A stretch of DNA of 64,000 nucleotides from Saxidomus purpurata (lineage: Eukaryota > Mollusca > Bivalvia > Venerida > Veneridae). The position numbers were made by a program, and so were the translations under genes. Positions 1-12,736 of the stretch are shown one piece after another (the stretch's first letter is position 1; every line of letters begins with the position of its first letter). The notes beneath the pieces were generated by a model, which did no database searches, was not told where the DNA came from, and was given only the letters and a program-made list of their open reading frames with translations. The stretch is from the NCBI GenBank assembly GCA_022818135.1, contig JAFMSR010000019.1, forward strand, positions 35,337,723-35,401,722. The letters are read 5' to 3'.

Positions 1-119
1 TCATACAGAGCAAGAGTTGATGAGCAACCAGATGCATCGTAACATCCGACTGGAACTGTTTGTCTGACCTTTACAGTCGTGAAACCGCCTTTGCTTACGA
101 TAATATTAGGATTTATGAC
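1..119 (-). CDS. Candidate exon of SRCR gene, cut by window edge
   Basis: On the minus strand an AG at 121-120 opens a phase-0 frame without stops to the window edge. It starts VINPNIIVSKGG and contains a Cys-containing stretch (TVPVGC, then SGC) followed by LALY. The phase matches the exon at 425-526, which ends in phase 0. The Cys pattern is typical of an extracellular module. It faintly recalls the ephrin-receptor ligand-binding fold, but I cannot assign a family. The pyrimidine tract before the acceptor is only moderate, so the start is less certain than for the SRCR exons. Confidence 0.42.
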
Positions 120-424
120 CTTCAAATACAAGTTTGGCAATTAGACATGAATTACAGAAATAGAGATAAGCAAGAAACTTGGGAAAATTGAATATCACTT
201 ATGCCAATTTTTCATACAAATCAGTTCAATATTGTGCTTTTCGTGACCATTCTGATCAATTTGATGTAGAATTATACATACTTTGATTAAATTATAATTC
301 TAAAAAGCCATGTTAAGTTTTACATTTAATCTATTTGGTAAACAATACACGGCGGCTGGATAGTAATGTCTTTAAAATCATTGCAATAAAACATTACTTT
401 AAATTCAATTAGTCTTTAACTTAC

Positions 425-526
425 CTCGAGTCCTGCAAAGAACGAATTACTCATTGTCTCATTTGACACAATTTCAGAAGTATCCGAAGTGGAAGTCGTG
501 TTTACCTTTAAGATTCCACACTTTAC
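425..526 (-). CDS. Candidate 102-nt exon of SRCR gene (Ser/Thr-rich, phase 0-0)
   Basis: Minus-strand exon between an acceptor (TTTATATTTATAG) and a strong donor (CTCGAG then gtaagtta). It is exactly 34 codons in phase 0, with no stop. The product starts VKCGILK, then a Ser/Thr/Asn-rich stretch with potential N-glycosylation sites (NTT, NET), and ends FFAGLE. It joins in phase to 1171-1265 upstream and 1-119 downstream. Good splice sites, exact phase and composition support it; no domain family is recognised. Confidence 0.55.
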
Positions 527-1170
527 CTATAAATATAAACGTTCTTCTAAGCTTTAGCTATTGTACCAAGAGTCTTAATGCCTTCTATAATGCAATCAAT
601 ATTTCAATCAATAATTTTCTTATAAGCCCTACATAAACTACTGTCTTGAATTAGCTTTCATTTACAATAATATTTCCACATACTTTCAATAATTTGTCAG
701 TGACCTGGTATTCGTTGAATTAAATTTTTTATACCTTAACGTTCTCCCTCCTATGAATTATTGTATAATTACCTGTTATCCGTTGCATTAAGTTATACCT
801 CCTACAGTTTGCCTACATTCTGCAAATTCATCTTAAATTACCCAATGTATCGTTTCTGCGATACTGCGACAATAAAGCTCTCTTACACATGTTAGCTAAC
901 TTCAAATAAAACAAGGTTCAACGTATTTCTTATTAAGTGCTTTATTGTTGTGTCTAAATCATATATATGTTTTTTACTTTTACACCTACAGGTATATTTA
1001 AATAGTAAATATATAAGCTGCAGAGTGTAGCTTGTATATTGCCCATTTCTCATAACTGATGAGTTCATTCATCTGCGTGTAAGCTGGATGTTAATGAGTG
1101 CTGTGTTTGATAATGTTTGGGGATTTCTTTATACATGTATATTTTATCTTTTGTTGTTCCATATACTTAC

Positions 1171-1265
1171 ATTAAATCCAAGAGTTTGACGGTTAAGTTC
1201 ATATTCCGTTAGAACTAAATCATCCGACACGTTTGAAGGTCCCTTCTGTAGGAGTAATTCCTCAT
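1171..1265 (-). CDS. Candidate 95-nt exon of SRCR gene
   Basis: Minus-strand exon with acceptor GGTATGTAG and donor AAT then gtaagtat, a near-consensus site. Only the frame needing one base from the previous exon is open; it reads EELLLQKGPSNVSDD and ends RQTLGFN in phase 0. The incoming phase does not fit directly with the best donor of 1721-1856 (two bases left over). A small intervening exon is therefore missing, or a different donor is used there. Confidence 0.52.
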
Positions 1266-1720
1266 CTACATACCTTAAATTAATTTTGTTTAAACAATAT
1301 TTTATTCACAAAGGACCATGTACAATATTGTATGTTAAATACTGAGCAACGATCTGTGAGCTTATATAAAATGAAATTTTATGAAATAAAATGAAATAAA
1401 ACCTGTGTAAGATCTGTAAAATCTGAACAAAATAGTTATGACGGAAGCTAGTACATGTAATGTAACGTAAATACCTGTCGAATTTTGATTCCATCAAAGT
1501 GTTTTTCTGTGTAATATTTAACCGCAGTTTACAATTCTAAACAGTGTTGAGAAATGTTATGAAAAATACTTCTCATTTAAAGCAAATTCTGTTAAAACAT
1601 GACTGTGAAAGTTATGTCATAACTTATTTAGAAATGTGAATACAAAGCAATAAGCTCTAACAATATATCCTACCTGTTGCGAAACATATGTACATTTCTA
1701 AAAACGCAACCACGTTTTAC

Positions 1721-1856
1721 CATTTAACTAAACTCAAAGATTCATTCGTTGAAAAGGCGCATCTAAATTGAAGAAAACTCGAGACTGGTGTGTCTTCCGA
1801 GACACTTTCTGTATCATTTCGTTGAATTTCGGGAAGTACTTCAGGTTTATCTTCAT
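1721..1856 (-). CDS. Exon of SRCR gene with an Ig-like Cys...Trp pattern
   Basis: The acceptor (TATTTGCAG) takes the single leftover G of the SRCR exon at 2187-2359, so the joined frame starts DEDKPEVLPEIQ and stays open to a donor (AAATG then gtaaaa). It is acidic at first, then SSFLQFRCAFSTNES, a pattern like the B and C strands of an Ig domain: a Cys, then a probable Trp completed across the splice. An in-frame TAA lies just past the donor, which forces splicing or termination. Assigning an Ig fold is inference from about 15 residues. Confidence 0.5.
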
Positions 1857-2186
1857 CTGCAAATAGTACGTACTGGTCTGAACAAAACAGTACATATTAC
1901 AATGTGGACAAAGAGCAAAAAGAAAATATTCACAACGATGGAAACAATTTTTTCAATCATTCGAAATTTATTAGTTGAAACTGACTTTATAAGTAAATGT
2001 TTTCATGTAATACATATAGATCTTGTTCAGTGGTGGTGTAGTGTAGTCACTTAAATACTGGTTATTTGCACACATTTTCTTGCAGTAGTTGCGGCGGTCG
2101 AATGGTCTAATGTGTGTTATGTTGAAATGCCTGACAATGGCGCTGTATGGTACAGTTTCATGCTGGATTCTGTGTATCATACTTAC

Positions 2187-2359
2187 CGCAGCAATTGGCT
2201 TCTCCATTGCAAGTAACTGAAATATGGTGAAAATCTTTACACGTAGTAGTGACCTGGCAATCAAATAAACTGTCTTCATCACCAGCACATCGTATATTGT
2301 CAAGCCAAGTTAATGCCGCATTAGAACCAGCAGTATGGGAGTAAGTCAAATGATCCATC
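2187..2359 (-). CDS. SRCR domain, C-terminal half exon
   Basis: Minus-strand exon with acceptor TTTTTACAG and donor GCG then gtaagtat. The frame continues the SRCR domain begun at 3058-3241 across a split Thr codon (AC plus G). Landmarks are ALTWLDNIRCAGDE, SLFDCQ and HHISVTCN. The three conserved Cys of the second half and the W-L-x-N-x-x-C-x-G block fit a group B-type SRCR domain. SRCR domains mediate ligand binding in scavenger and innate-recognition receptors and are greatly expanded in invertebrates. The exon leaves one base over, matched by 1721-1856. Confidence 0.88.
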
Positions 2360-3057
2360 CTGTAAAAACAAATAGTGAAAGTTATGAATACTTTGTGTGA
2401 CGAGGAATGGCTTATTCGCGGCTAAAATGCCAGTCATTTCCTTTAAATCACGCTCCTTTTTATATTATTTCATCACGAGGAACATATATTTACTCTGCAA
2501 GGACTTATGCATGTGCAGAACAAAAAATGTACTTTGCTAAAGAGGGATAACTCAACTATCACAATGTTTTTCACAAGGTGTTTTAATTTTTAATTTTCAC
2601 CATTCGGCCATTACTTCGATAATAATATAAGTTAATACATTTGAACTACTAAAGAGAAGAATTATGGTAAGTGTACCCAAAGACACTAATCTTTGGTACG
2701 TTTCGAATCATTTTCCGTTATAATTTTCACTTGACCAATAAATGCATTACAAAAATCATTATAAGCCTAAATTATTGACTTTAAAATTAAAATTCGGTAT
2801 TCGGTGACAAAGAGCATAGCAGTGTTGAAATCATTGAAGTCAAGCTCAATGGTTATAGTCAGAAATGGTTTACATGTTACGGTACAGAAACCGTTACACA
2901 CAGACTCCTGTACATAAATGGACCAACTAGGGCCTCAATGTTACACACAAATGCCAGTCTACGATTATAACCACTATTCTGCACATAGATATAAGGATAG
3001 CCTTTGTTATTCTATTTCGATTAAATATATTAGGGTTTAATTATTGTGTTTACTTAC

Positions 3058-3241
3058 GTGTACCCAAGCATTCTACAAGTAACTGATGCAAATCTGTTTC
3101 CCTGAAGACCAGTTTGATCATTATACACTTCGTCGTCACATACCGGTTTCCATTGTCCGTCTTTGAAGACCCACACTGGGCCTGAGTTTGAGCTTGAATC
3201 GTTTCCAAGACGGACTTCTAAACACGCACATGCATCTATGC
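3058..3241 (-). CDS. SRCR domain, N-terminal half exon
   Basis: Minus-strand exon with acceptor TATGTATTTAG and donor TACAC then gtaagta. It reads IDACACLEVRLGN, then GPVWVFKDGQWKPVCDD and FASVTCRMLGY: the VRL start, the G-x-W-x-P-V-C-D-D block and the V-x-C-R-x-L-G-Y block of SRCR domains. The first codon is split and takes the leftover T of the signal-peptide exon at 5640-5732, making Cys. Joined with 2187-2359 it gives one complete SRCR domain of about 105 residues. An intron inside the domain is unusual for vertebrate SRCR genes, where one exon usually holds one domain. Confidence 0.88.
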
Positions 3242-5639
3242 CTAAATACATAAATAGTCACTATTTATTACAACGATCGACAGTTCGTATATGATAATAC
3301 GACAGTGAAGTGGTAGAAGAGTCCAATGTTTTTGTGTAAATTCATTGAATAATGTAAGGATTGAATCTCTTCTTTCAGGCATGATCTCTACCTTTCTTGA
3401 CAACGGTTTTTATGTTTTGTATACAAATATAATATATATTGCTGTTACATTATCATAAATGAAGCGTAGCTGTGTTGAAATATAAACATATTTACAGAGC
3501 ATTACCGTATAAATGAACTGTTGTCTATTATGCCCTAGTTTTACAACGTTGCAACATTTTACTGTGATGTCTGTATGTTTTCGTGAACCTTTTTTGACAA
3601 GCCTTCCCATTTTGTACTAGTGGTTTAAATAGGTAAGACATACAAAACAATGTCCATCTGATGCATGGAACTCTTTTGAGTCCAAATGCTCTTATCTATA
3701 TTATATATTTATAAACTATAAACTTTGAAAACAGTTTGCCAGAAGGGTAAAAAACTCTAAAGTATGTTCATCTTAGCACAACAAGCTCAATAATATGATA
3801 CGTAGTGTTTATCTATCTGTTTGTTTGTTGGTTTGCTTCTTTGTTTGCAACAACAGGGCTGGTAGTGAAGAGAAATCTTTATAATGATGTTTAAATTCAA
3901 AATCGTACTTGTTAACGTTTCTTCACGCTTTAAAACCTAGCGTTAATATTGACCACGTGATCAGTGCCCTTAATTGCAATACAATGAGGTATTTTTCAAG
4001 ACGAAGAAACAAATTGTTTGCTCATAGATATGGATACATATTCTGATCTTTTAGATTTTTCGAAAAAAAGACATCCATCATAACATTGATTGTTGGATTC
4101 GCAACATTTGAAACTTTATTGGGGTAACAAAAGTTATAGTTAAAAGACTTTTTAAACAACTCTACATAGTGTCTTTTCTTTTATCATTTCCTTCCCCAGA
4201 CTCTCTTGACAGGAGCTTGGATAGTTATATTTTTCTTGATAGATATATTTTTCTTTAGAGGAAAAGGATTTCTCAATACAAAACTGTTTATGCAATCTCA
4301 ACATACTTTATAAGTATAGGGTAACTCACCCTACGGGATAAAGTGAACTAAGTGATTTTGTATATAAAAAACAGACACAAATATTAGCCGGTTTATAAGA
4401 AAATCTACAGCTTGTATATTTAAAGACGAGAAAAAACCAAGTGATTATTGAAATAATATATATGTATTCAACTGCGATAAAACAAAATTGTATCGTTTTA
4501 AAGCATTATCGAAAAAATCAAATACTTAGACCATAATGCGTACGACCTTCAAAGATATCTATAGATTCATTGAATTCAATCTAACGATAAACAGATAAAA
4601 CACACACGCGTGGCTTTATTCAGGTAACCTGTATTTATTCTTTTTGTTGTAGATTTAAGAATGAGATAGTTTAAACTATTGTAACTTCAGTACAAACTGT
4701 AAATGATAACAACGGCAATACAATTCATACTCTTATATATCCTACATTTGGGTAAAGATATGCGTATTTTATACAGCTTACTCGCGAATTAAAATTCGAG
4801 AAATTTAAATGAATCTCAAGTAAACTTCTTAAATTTGGGATTAGCACAGCTATCGACCTGACTCATTTCACGAAATTCCCGTATTTGTATTCTTTATGCC
4901 TCGTGCTATGTCTATTACTTCATTATCAATGCCTTTATTTCAAAAATACTGTTTTAGGTTTCGTTATGTTTTAGTTAATGACCTAGACCTAGTTCAACCC
5001 AATAGGCAGTTAGCTTTTAGGCTCTATTTCAACATTTTGAAAAAATCGTAAAACGAATGTATTACGGCTAGGCCTTGAGTCAGTGAGTTAAACTCAAGGG
5101 TAGACATGTAACTGTTCTTAAATTTCTGGTTTCTTTTAGATCCAATATGAAACTGTACTGACAAGTTATGCACAAGAAGTTGGTCTTCCGAACAGGCCCA
5201 GTATTTATTATAAGATATAACTTTTTGATACGGTTAATGAAAATACAAGAAAGGTCAAGACATGGCTTTTCCCAAAAACATATACGGTAGTCAACAATAT
5301 ATTCCCCTAATATTACTTGACAGAGCTAGTTAGAAATACTAAGAGAGACAAAAAATCTTGATATCTTTTGAAAAGTTTAGTATTCATCCATTGACGGGCT
5401 ATTTATCAAAGCTTTGTCAAGGAGAAAAACAATTTATTTTTAGGTACATACTTTCAATTGAAACAAAAAATTGTATAATACTTCCATTCAAAATTGTAAT
5501 ACAAGAATGGTTACCTCTTTTTTTTTAGTTAAATGGTGATAATATCTTAATTAAATACCTTCCATATTTTATGGAAGTTTATCAAAAAATGTACCTATGT
5601 TGTTTCCATCAGATTCTATGTAGAAAATTGTATACTTAC
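3242..5639. other. Intron between signal-peptide and SRCR exons
   Basis: AT-rich, stop-dense sequence in all frames. I see no further exon, RNA gene or clear repeat here. Confidence 0.6.
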
Positions 5640-5732
5640 AAATTGTATATTTATTCAGCACCACTAGAAGAGCAAAAATAAGTGTATTTATTCCCGACAT
5701 AATCTCTAAGTAAAGATTATTCAAACAATTCA
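5640..5732 (-). CDS. First coding exon of SRCR gene: signal peptide
   Basis: Minus-strand exon from acceptor TTTATTTCAG (33 nt of 5' UTR inside the exon) to donor ATTT then gtaagtat. The start codon is at 5700-5698 and gives MSGINTLIFALLVVLNKYTI plus one base. This is a short polar start followed by a hydrophobic core, a typical secretory signal peptide. The leftover T joins the next exon at 3241 to make Cys and runs directly into the SRCR domain. The acceptor implies at least one upstream non-coding exon. The exact phase match over a 2.4-kb intron is the main support. Confidence 0.72.
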
Positions 5733-7873
5733 CTGAAATAAATAACGCGCAACACCTCCATAAACCTAATAAGTTTTGGAGTCTTTCCAAACAGTAGTTG
5801 AGGTGGTTCAAAACAGTTGTATATATTAAATTATACAAATAAAGCGTTTTAATTTTATAAAACCAAACAACTATGTTTACATTGTTGCGTCTGCTGCTTT
5901 TCTGGTATTGTGGTTCAACAGATTGAAAGAAACCTTTCAAAATTGTTGGCCTGTCAATGTTTGCCTCTGATAGTCAAAGACGATTTTTATTTTTTCAATA
6001 GTAATAAAATTGGTTCGTATGTTTAAGTTACAATATTTGCAATATTCATCTTACTAAAAGTGTAAATCACTGCTAACTTGCTCTTAATATGTAATGGTCG
6101 CCTTGAACCCATTTTTTAAAAATTTATTAGGATCTGATGACTGCCGAGAAAATGTCCAGTTCATGCGACCTTTCCGCCAGCCATTTATAGCTTTACTTTC
6201 AAGGCTATGAAAGCGAAAGTAAAGTCTTTTTTTCTAAAGAAAAGTCGTATTTAGATGGGATTCCGAAAAAAAAGTTATATTTAGATGGGATCCAAAGTGC
6301 ATATACAATACCGTCATGGCTGCACTGCTGTCGTTTGAACACGTGATGGATTAGAAACATCATTGAAATCATCTCAAGGACGATATTGTCGATTTCATTT
6401 TGTAGTGTGAACTATGTAGACTCACGCAAAGTAAATGGCACGTTGTAACTGAAACTTGAGCCACGTGTTCTCTGATTGGCTGAGAAATGAATAGCTATAT
6501 TGGAAATTCGGTTATTCAAAAACACGAAATTGAATGGGTCGTCATCAAATCTTATTTCAGAAGGATCGTGCACTTTGATCAAATTGAAACGTTAGGTATA
6601 GATTTATATGTACATTTATATCGATTAAAATCGATACAGGGCTTTAATTAACAACCAGGGCCATAAATAGCTATACTTTATCCACATAGATGCCATACAT
6701 AACGCTTTCAATAACACAAATCCATTGAAATGTTTTTAGTACTACTACTTCAAACGTTACATTTACAGCTATATTTTACGGCATACATGTCGTTATTTAT
6801 GTTACCTTAAAGCCCATGGCCATATTTCTTTTCATTCCAATTTAGGTACGTGTTTAAGTACAACATTTTCAATTATATAAATGGTGCATAGTGAAACAAA
6901 GGGGAACATGACTAAAGTCTGTTCCACCTAATTTTGGACCATTAGTTTCTTGTCGCTGTTGCATGTATTTTTGCTTTTTATAGCATATTTATATCTGGAA
7001 ATTTAATATCTCCAGGCATGTTATTCATTTTTCTATTATTTCTTACTAAAACGTAAAAATCCGCACGCATTTTTGTGATTTTCCCCATAGGGAGTAATGC
7101 AAAATGACGTCGCGTTGATTTCCAAGATGGCGGCGTCCATAGCTGACGTTACCAGGGACGTACTCAAAATTACCAACGTCGAAAGAGACAAATTTCTGCG
7201 GTGCATATTAAGTATTTGATAAATGTATATATGCCGACCTGAACAAATCTGTATCGACTGTTCAACGATTTCGGCATACAAACTTGCTTTAAATCACCGG
7301 CATCGTAGGATCAGCCGGTACATTTTCGTCATTTTGTAAGGGCCCTAAACTTTTAGTTGTCTACATTAAACATGTGAATCAGACAGACACATTTTCGGAT
7401 CATAGAAAAACATAAAATAAAGAATATATTGTCGAAAAACGGCAAATATCAAATTCTTGCTCACCCACTTATATAGAAATATATGGCATGTAATAAGAAC
7501 CCCGCACTCAGGTGCGGACGGAGATTTCACCTTTAAAGAAGGAGGTGGGGGGGGGGCTTTCTTTGGGAGTCCACCATAACATTAAGAGATCATGACTATA
7601 TATTTTCAGAAATGAAAATAATTCATAAAACTATTCTTTTGTGAATAGATCTTTGAAAAAATAGGATGAATCCCTCAACCGCGCGTCCTAGAATAGAAAC
7701 TGCATGGCTGTCACTCCCGTAAAAGGTAATGTTTCAAGTACATCTATACAGACTACGGACATACAGACGCACGCACTCATGTCAAATATTATTTTTTTAC
7801 TTAGAATAAATTTTATACAACAATAATAAGTCATTTTAAAGCCCTCGCACATATAAAACTGACATTTATATCA
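5733..7873. other. Upstream region of SRCR gene, with a diffuse repeat
   Basis: No coding exon is seen. At 6895-7160 lies a sequence sharing the phrase GGTCCAAA...TGGAACAGACTTTA (minus strand here) with 22335-22375, so a degenerate interspersed repeat is likely. A short G run lies at about 7545-7556. Promoter elements of the SRCR gene cannot be placed. Confidence 0.4.
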
Positions 7874-8120
7874 GACACATACAGTACAGCACAGGCGAAA
7901 CCCCACGCATATGCGTCCATGCGGCATGTAAATAAGAGTCTGAAAGCATGGAGATGCGGCGGGAAATCAAACGCGTGACGCGACATCGCAAATTGTATGC
8001 GGCATTCAATTGCCGCATCTGAAAGACAAAATAGCAATCAAGCGCATTCAAGCGCATTCAAGCGCGACAACGAGTCCCGCCGCGTGATGCCGCGTGTCGC
8101 GACGTTATGCGGCATGTCAT
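7874..8120 (+). repeat. ATGCGGCAT-rich repeat, copy A
   Basis: GC-richer island in AT-rich DNA holding several ATGCGGCAT/TGCCGCAT motifs, CGCGTGACGCGACAT and a triplicated AAGCGCATTC (8038-8066). One end carries ACAGTACAGCACAGGCG. The same end and motifs recur in opposite orientation at 11085-11270, so this is an interspersed family, not a local oddity. No coding potential is seen. Confidence 0.6.
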
Positions 8121-11084
8121 TTTCTATACAGGTAAAAGCGATGATATAAAAATTATGTAAAAATATATTGTATTGTACACATGTATAAAACTGTGTTTTT
8201 CAATAATGATGTACAATGTATTCCATATTGTAGCCAATAAAATTTCAGTCTTAAATGTTTTTAGTAATTACATGTGTATACCAGTAAGTTTTAGTAACCA
8301 TAAAAACATGTATGTAGAAACGTGTTTTAGAACTGTGAGATGAAAAAGAAATACCTCAACCCATACGATTATTTTGAATGAATTATCTTAATGCAGAGAT
8401 CGACAAATACTACATTGAATGACATAGTACGACCAAGAAGACAAATGTTAAGAATAATATTAAAGCATCGTGATCACTTTAAATGTTGATAATTGAAAAA
8501 AAGGATGCTTAAAAGAATCACGACAGAACTAAGTATTTACTGTAAATTAACGCTTAAAAACATGAGAATGGGATTTCCTTATCCACTACTTAATGGACAT
8601 GGTAGATTTATTTTCACGCAAGTAAGCAGAAATATGTGTAAATACAGACTGGGGATGAAAAAATTAATAATCAGCTTTTTCTCGAATTCTACTTCAAAAC
8701 TGCTATAAATGGATAGAAAATGATCTAACTAAGAAAAAGAATACCCACAACCCTATGTTTATTTTTTTAAATAGTTTACAGTCATTTTTTCGTATGTATG
8801 TGATGTGCTTGCTGCTTTTAATTTACGTAAAAATAGCCCGGCAGCGATGAGAGATCATTGCAGCAGTTAAGTATAAGGTTATCTATCACCGGTATTGGGT
8901 GGAAATTTGTATCTCGTAGATGAAAACGTTGTACCGGTAAACAGTAAATTCTGCTTATAACGAACTCTCCGGGATCTATCAAATGTGTTCCTAATATCCT
9001 TGAATTCCTTATATCCATATATCGACGTTCCTTATATATATCGAACTAAAATACATATCGAACAAATATTAATAGTCAAATCCCAACCATCAACTAACAC
9101 TTGCTTTTGATTTTTCTACCACCTTTTATCCATAACTGTTATCCTTTTTCTATATCCGTATGTAAAATAATTGCAAAGCTTAATAAAGCATAAAAAAGAC
9201 GGTTCATGTTTTCATTGGCAATACTGAAACAAAATAATTTTGTATTTGATACAATTGAATGAAGCCGATTTTCGCTCAATAGCCAAAACTTGAATATTTA
9301 ACATGTTTTTTTTCTCTCCCAAAATGGGATTTCACCCGGTCTGCATGCTTTTAAAGAAACGCTCATAATTGTTTACGAAAAATATTATCACTTGAACATC
9401 GTACTTAGCAATTGTGTTGGTATTCTCTTTTAACTAGTTTATCAAAAGGTTATACATGTGAAATGTAGAAGAATTTATTCGAAGTTTCCTTATAAAAGGA
9501 GTACGATATAACTGCATCTTTTTACATTTAACAAAAAAAAGAGGAAAAATCGGGACCAAAAGAACTGTTCGTAATAGCCGAAGTTACGTTATATCCGGAG
9601 TCGCTATATACGGATTTTACTGTAATTAGGTAAACTGCCCGTCTGTTAGAACGACCAAAATACGGCTGGAACGGATGTACTTTCCTTCTTGAATTGTAAT
9701 TCAGTTCAAATCAAATTTAACTGTTTTGAAATCAAACCTTAGCACGAGGTGTTTATGTTACATGTGTGTATCACAATGTTTGATGTTACGTCAGTATATT
9801 TTACTTTCGACAGTGCGATCTTTTAAAAAAAACATCTTTATTATTTTCATAAAACATCAAACACCTATACGTACAAAAGCCGATTGTGATCCCGGTTCAT
9901 ATCTCTTGGGTAGGTGTCTAACTCCGAGTGTAGGAATAGATATGCATATACGTACAAAAACCGGTTGTGCCCCCGGTTCGAGCTCTCACAATGTAGGTGG
10001 TTGATAAGTGGACGTACAGTATTTAGGCTGTTACTTGTATTTTTGTGAAGTTTAGTTCTTACATTTATCTACTGATTATGTGGATGCAGTCAGCGCTGAG
10101 AGATTGTTGTTTTGATAAAGTAACAATTTTCATGCTAGCAGCAATTGTTCTGCATGAATGTTTTCAATCAGTGCAGATCATGATCAGTTCTGCACCGTAC
10201 GAAATTCACCAAAATGAAAGCTGGAAATGTCTACTTTAGAAACTTAATGTAGTACCGTACATTTAAAAGAGTTGATGCCGATTTGTTGTACATTCAGACG
10301 GCAAATAATTGTCAGTTCTTATATTTATAACAAACATATTGTTTTTGTCGCAACGTATGACGAAAAAAAGGAACATACGTATACATTGTAATAGTTAATT
10401 CAAATGCAGTAAATCGACAGTTTGCGGTTATCATCTGTTTCAGTATTTATTTAAGATTATTGTGTATTTGTAGCTCAAATCAGAGTCCAAGAACGAATAA
10501 CTTATTTAGTTTACCTCGATCAGTTTCTACAATAAACTTATTAATAGAAGAGTTTTAGATACTTGACACTAAAATAATCCTGTCTTAACTACTTCGACAG
10601 TAAAGTGCCAATGATATCTGTTTTAGCCGATTATCTTACTTTATGGTTCATTAAAATGAAAAACATGCTGACAGTACTGTAGACAATGGCAATCATCACC
10701 CTTTGTTAATATTAGCAATAAGTGTCTACTCAATTAAGATGTGACACTAATTATCCCCAACTTCAAGGCAAGCGTGGCAATCAATTTTGTTTAAATACAT
10801 ACATCAAAACGACGACAAATTATTGATAAGCAATACTATTATAATTCTTGCGACAAACAACGATATCTGTAATAAAAAGTTTAGAATAAAAGAACAAAGT
10901 CATGAAAATGTTACAACTTTTAATTATATACAATAATTATTTTTTAAACATACTCGAAAGATAGTAAATTGCAGTAACTCATGCAAAAATTCTATAAAAT
11001 TATATCTTATAATTTAAAAACATTTTATAGAATTACATGTACATTTTGTACATTGTACAAAAGGCATTAATTTTTAAAGGAAAA
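8121..11084. other. Intergenic, little recognised
   Basis: No gene supported. At about 9866-9990 a phrase of roughly 35 bp (ATACGTACAAAA.CCG.TTGTG, then CCCGGTTC) occurs twice about 85 bp apart; the second copy has a tRNA B-box-like GGTTCGAGCTC. The rest is AT-rich and featureless to me. Confidence 0.4.
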
Positions 11085-11270
11085 ATAATCCATTATGCCG
11101 CGTCATGCGGCATGGTACTTGTCGAATATCGCAAATGACATGCGGCATATAGATGCCGCATATACAATCATATGCCGCGTGATGCGACATGGTTTTATTG
11201 CTCCCGCGTTGTAAAACCTCCCGCGCTATAGCGCGGCAAAAACGGAATCCGCCTGTGCTGTACTGTAGAT
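11085..11270 (-). repeat. ATGCGGCAT-rich repeat, copy B
   Basis: Inverted relative copy of 7874-8120. It has repeated ATGCCGC and GCGGCAT motifs around 11095-11185 and ends with CGCCTGTGCTGTACTGT, the reverse complement of the copy A end. The internal motifs are close palindromes of each other, suggesting a foldback-prone non-autonomous element. Confidence 0.6.
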
Positions 11271-12384
11271 CTATCACTTTTCGCATAATTCTAAAGCAAA
11301 ATACCCAACTTTGTTGCATAATTTGCGACAAATCTGTCGTCGGATAAGAAATAAAACCGACTTAGCCGCTATGTAAGTTGACTAAAGCACATATTAAAAT
11401 GAATTTGAAATCGATACGTAACTCAAACTGTTGAAGATGAAGACATCCAATGTAGCCCATTTACAGTACATTTACAGTTCATGTATTGCGTCCAGACTGA
11501 CAAAGCATTTTTCCATGAGAGAACTCTACTAGCTACAATATCTGGCTAGCAGGCATATTTTCTGTAAAACGGATAACATTGTCCCTATGCAGATTTCCAA
11601 AATACATATTACGTCGGTAATGCGACGATGCGCAGGGACGATCAAAAGATGCAAAGACGATATTCATATCGTATTAACGCCCCTTCGCATCGTGACTAAC
11701 GGAATAAGTAAGACTTACATGTGTATGGCAGCGGTTTTTGTCCAAACAGCAGTTGGTATGAGTATGTACCTACGAATGAGGAAGGCACATGCATATAGAA
11801 CAGGTGATTATTTAAAAGCGTGTATATTCTGCGCGTTTCGTAAAAGGTGTGTTCCGCACTAAGTCTTGTTGTGCCAGGCTATGAAAAAAACGGTATATCA
11901 GTCTACGACCAAATGCCTATACAGTACCATTAGATTCTTTTGTGTTATTTCAATTAATTAGCTAGATACCAGTATGCATACGGGGATGCGCGCAAATGCA
12001 CACTCCCACGTCGGATCCACTCGTGTCGTCTAGAATTGTTATTCATACTACGTCATCTAATCAATACGTCACGAGCAAGTTTCGGAGAATTGAAATCTAT
12101 GTTGTCGTTTTAATATCAATATATCTAGCTCATTTCTGTGAAGGAAAATAAAAGATATAGAATGGATTATGGAGTGTTCAGTGTTATACTATGACATGCA
12201 TGTTGGGCCACTGTTTAAATGAATGTGTGTTTCACCTGCATGTTATGCTACTTCACCGGAAATTCAACAACTGTTAAAGATTTTTCAAAATGTTAAGTGC
12301 TGTCATGACTCATGCCGTCATGGACTGGAGTAAATCTGAAATGTGTGACGGACTGTCAGTACGACATTAGCCTACTGCAGTAGG
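11271..12384. other. Intergenic, left flank of the retrotransposon
   Basis: No supported gene. The last bases before the retrotransposon unit are TAGG (12381-12384), repeated just after its right end. Confidence 0.4.
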
Positions 12385-12736
12385 TGTCGTAGGGTAACCG
12401 TAAAACAATTAAAATATATGAATTAATACTGATTGTTGTTTTTATTTTCTTGACATTTAACCTCAAATGTAAAAGTGCCAGCTTTAATACAAGTTTAGTT
12501 TTCAATAATTTGTCCTATATTGTCACTTACACAATAGTCCCGTTATCCTATTATACTACCTCCTTTACTAACAAGTGCTAACCGTTCACCCATATCTTTG
12601 TATAGCGATGTTCGTGATTACTGAGATGCTTCATTGCATTCAGTCATCATGTGGCATTATACATAGATATACTTTAGTATATACATTTGTATTTATAGTT
12701 AATAAATTATCTTTGATAATTATCAACTTGTTTCAG
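12385..12736 (-). repeat. Left terminal inverted repeat (inverted LTR part)
   Basis: Reads as the reverse complement of 21584-21935 with equal length and no difference that I could find by eye. It corresponds to the last 352 bases of the 444-bp 3' LTR, inverted. It ends abruptly at CTTGTTTCAG, after which the sequence is unrelated for about 155 bases. An 80-bp piece of the same inverted LTR (12622-12698) recurs at 12896-12974 with a few changes. Confidence 0.85.
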
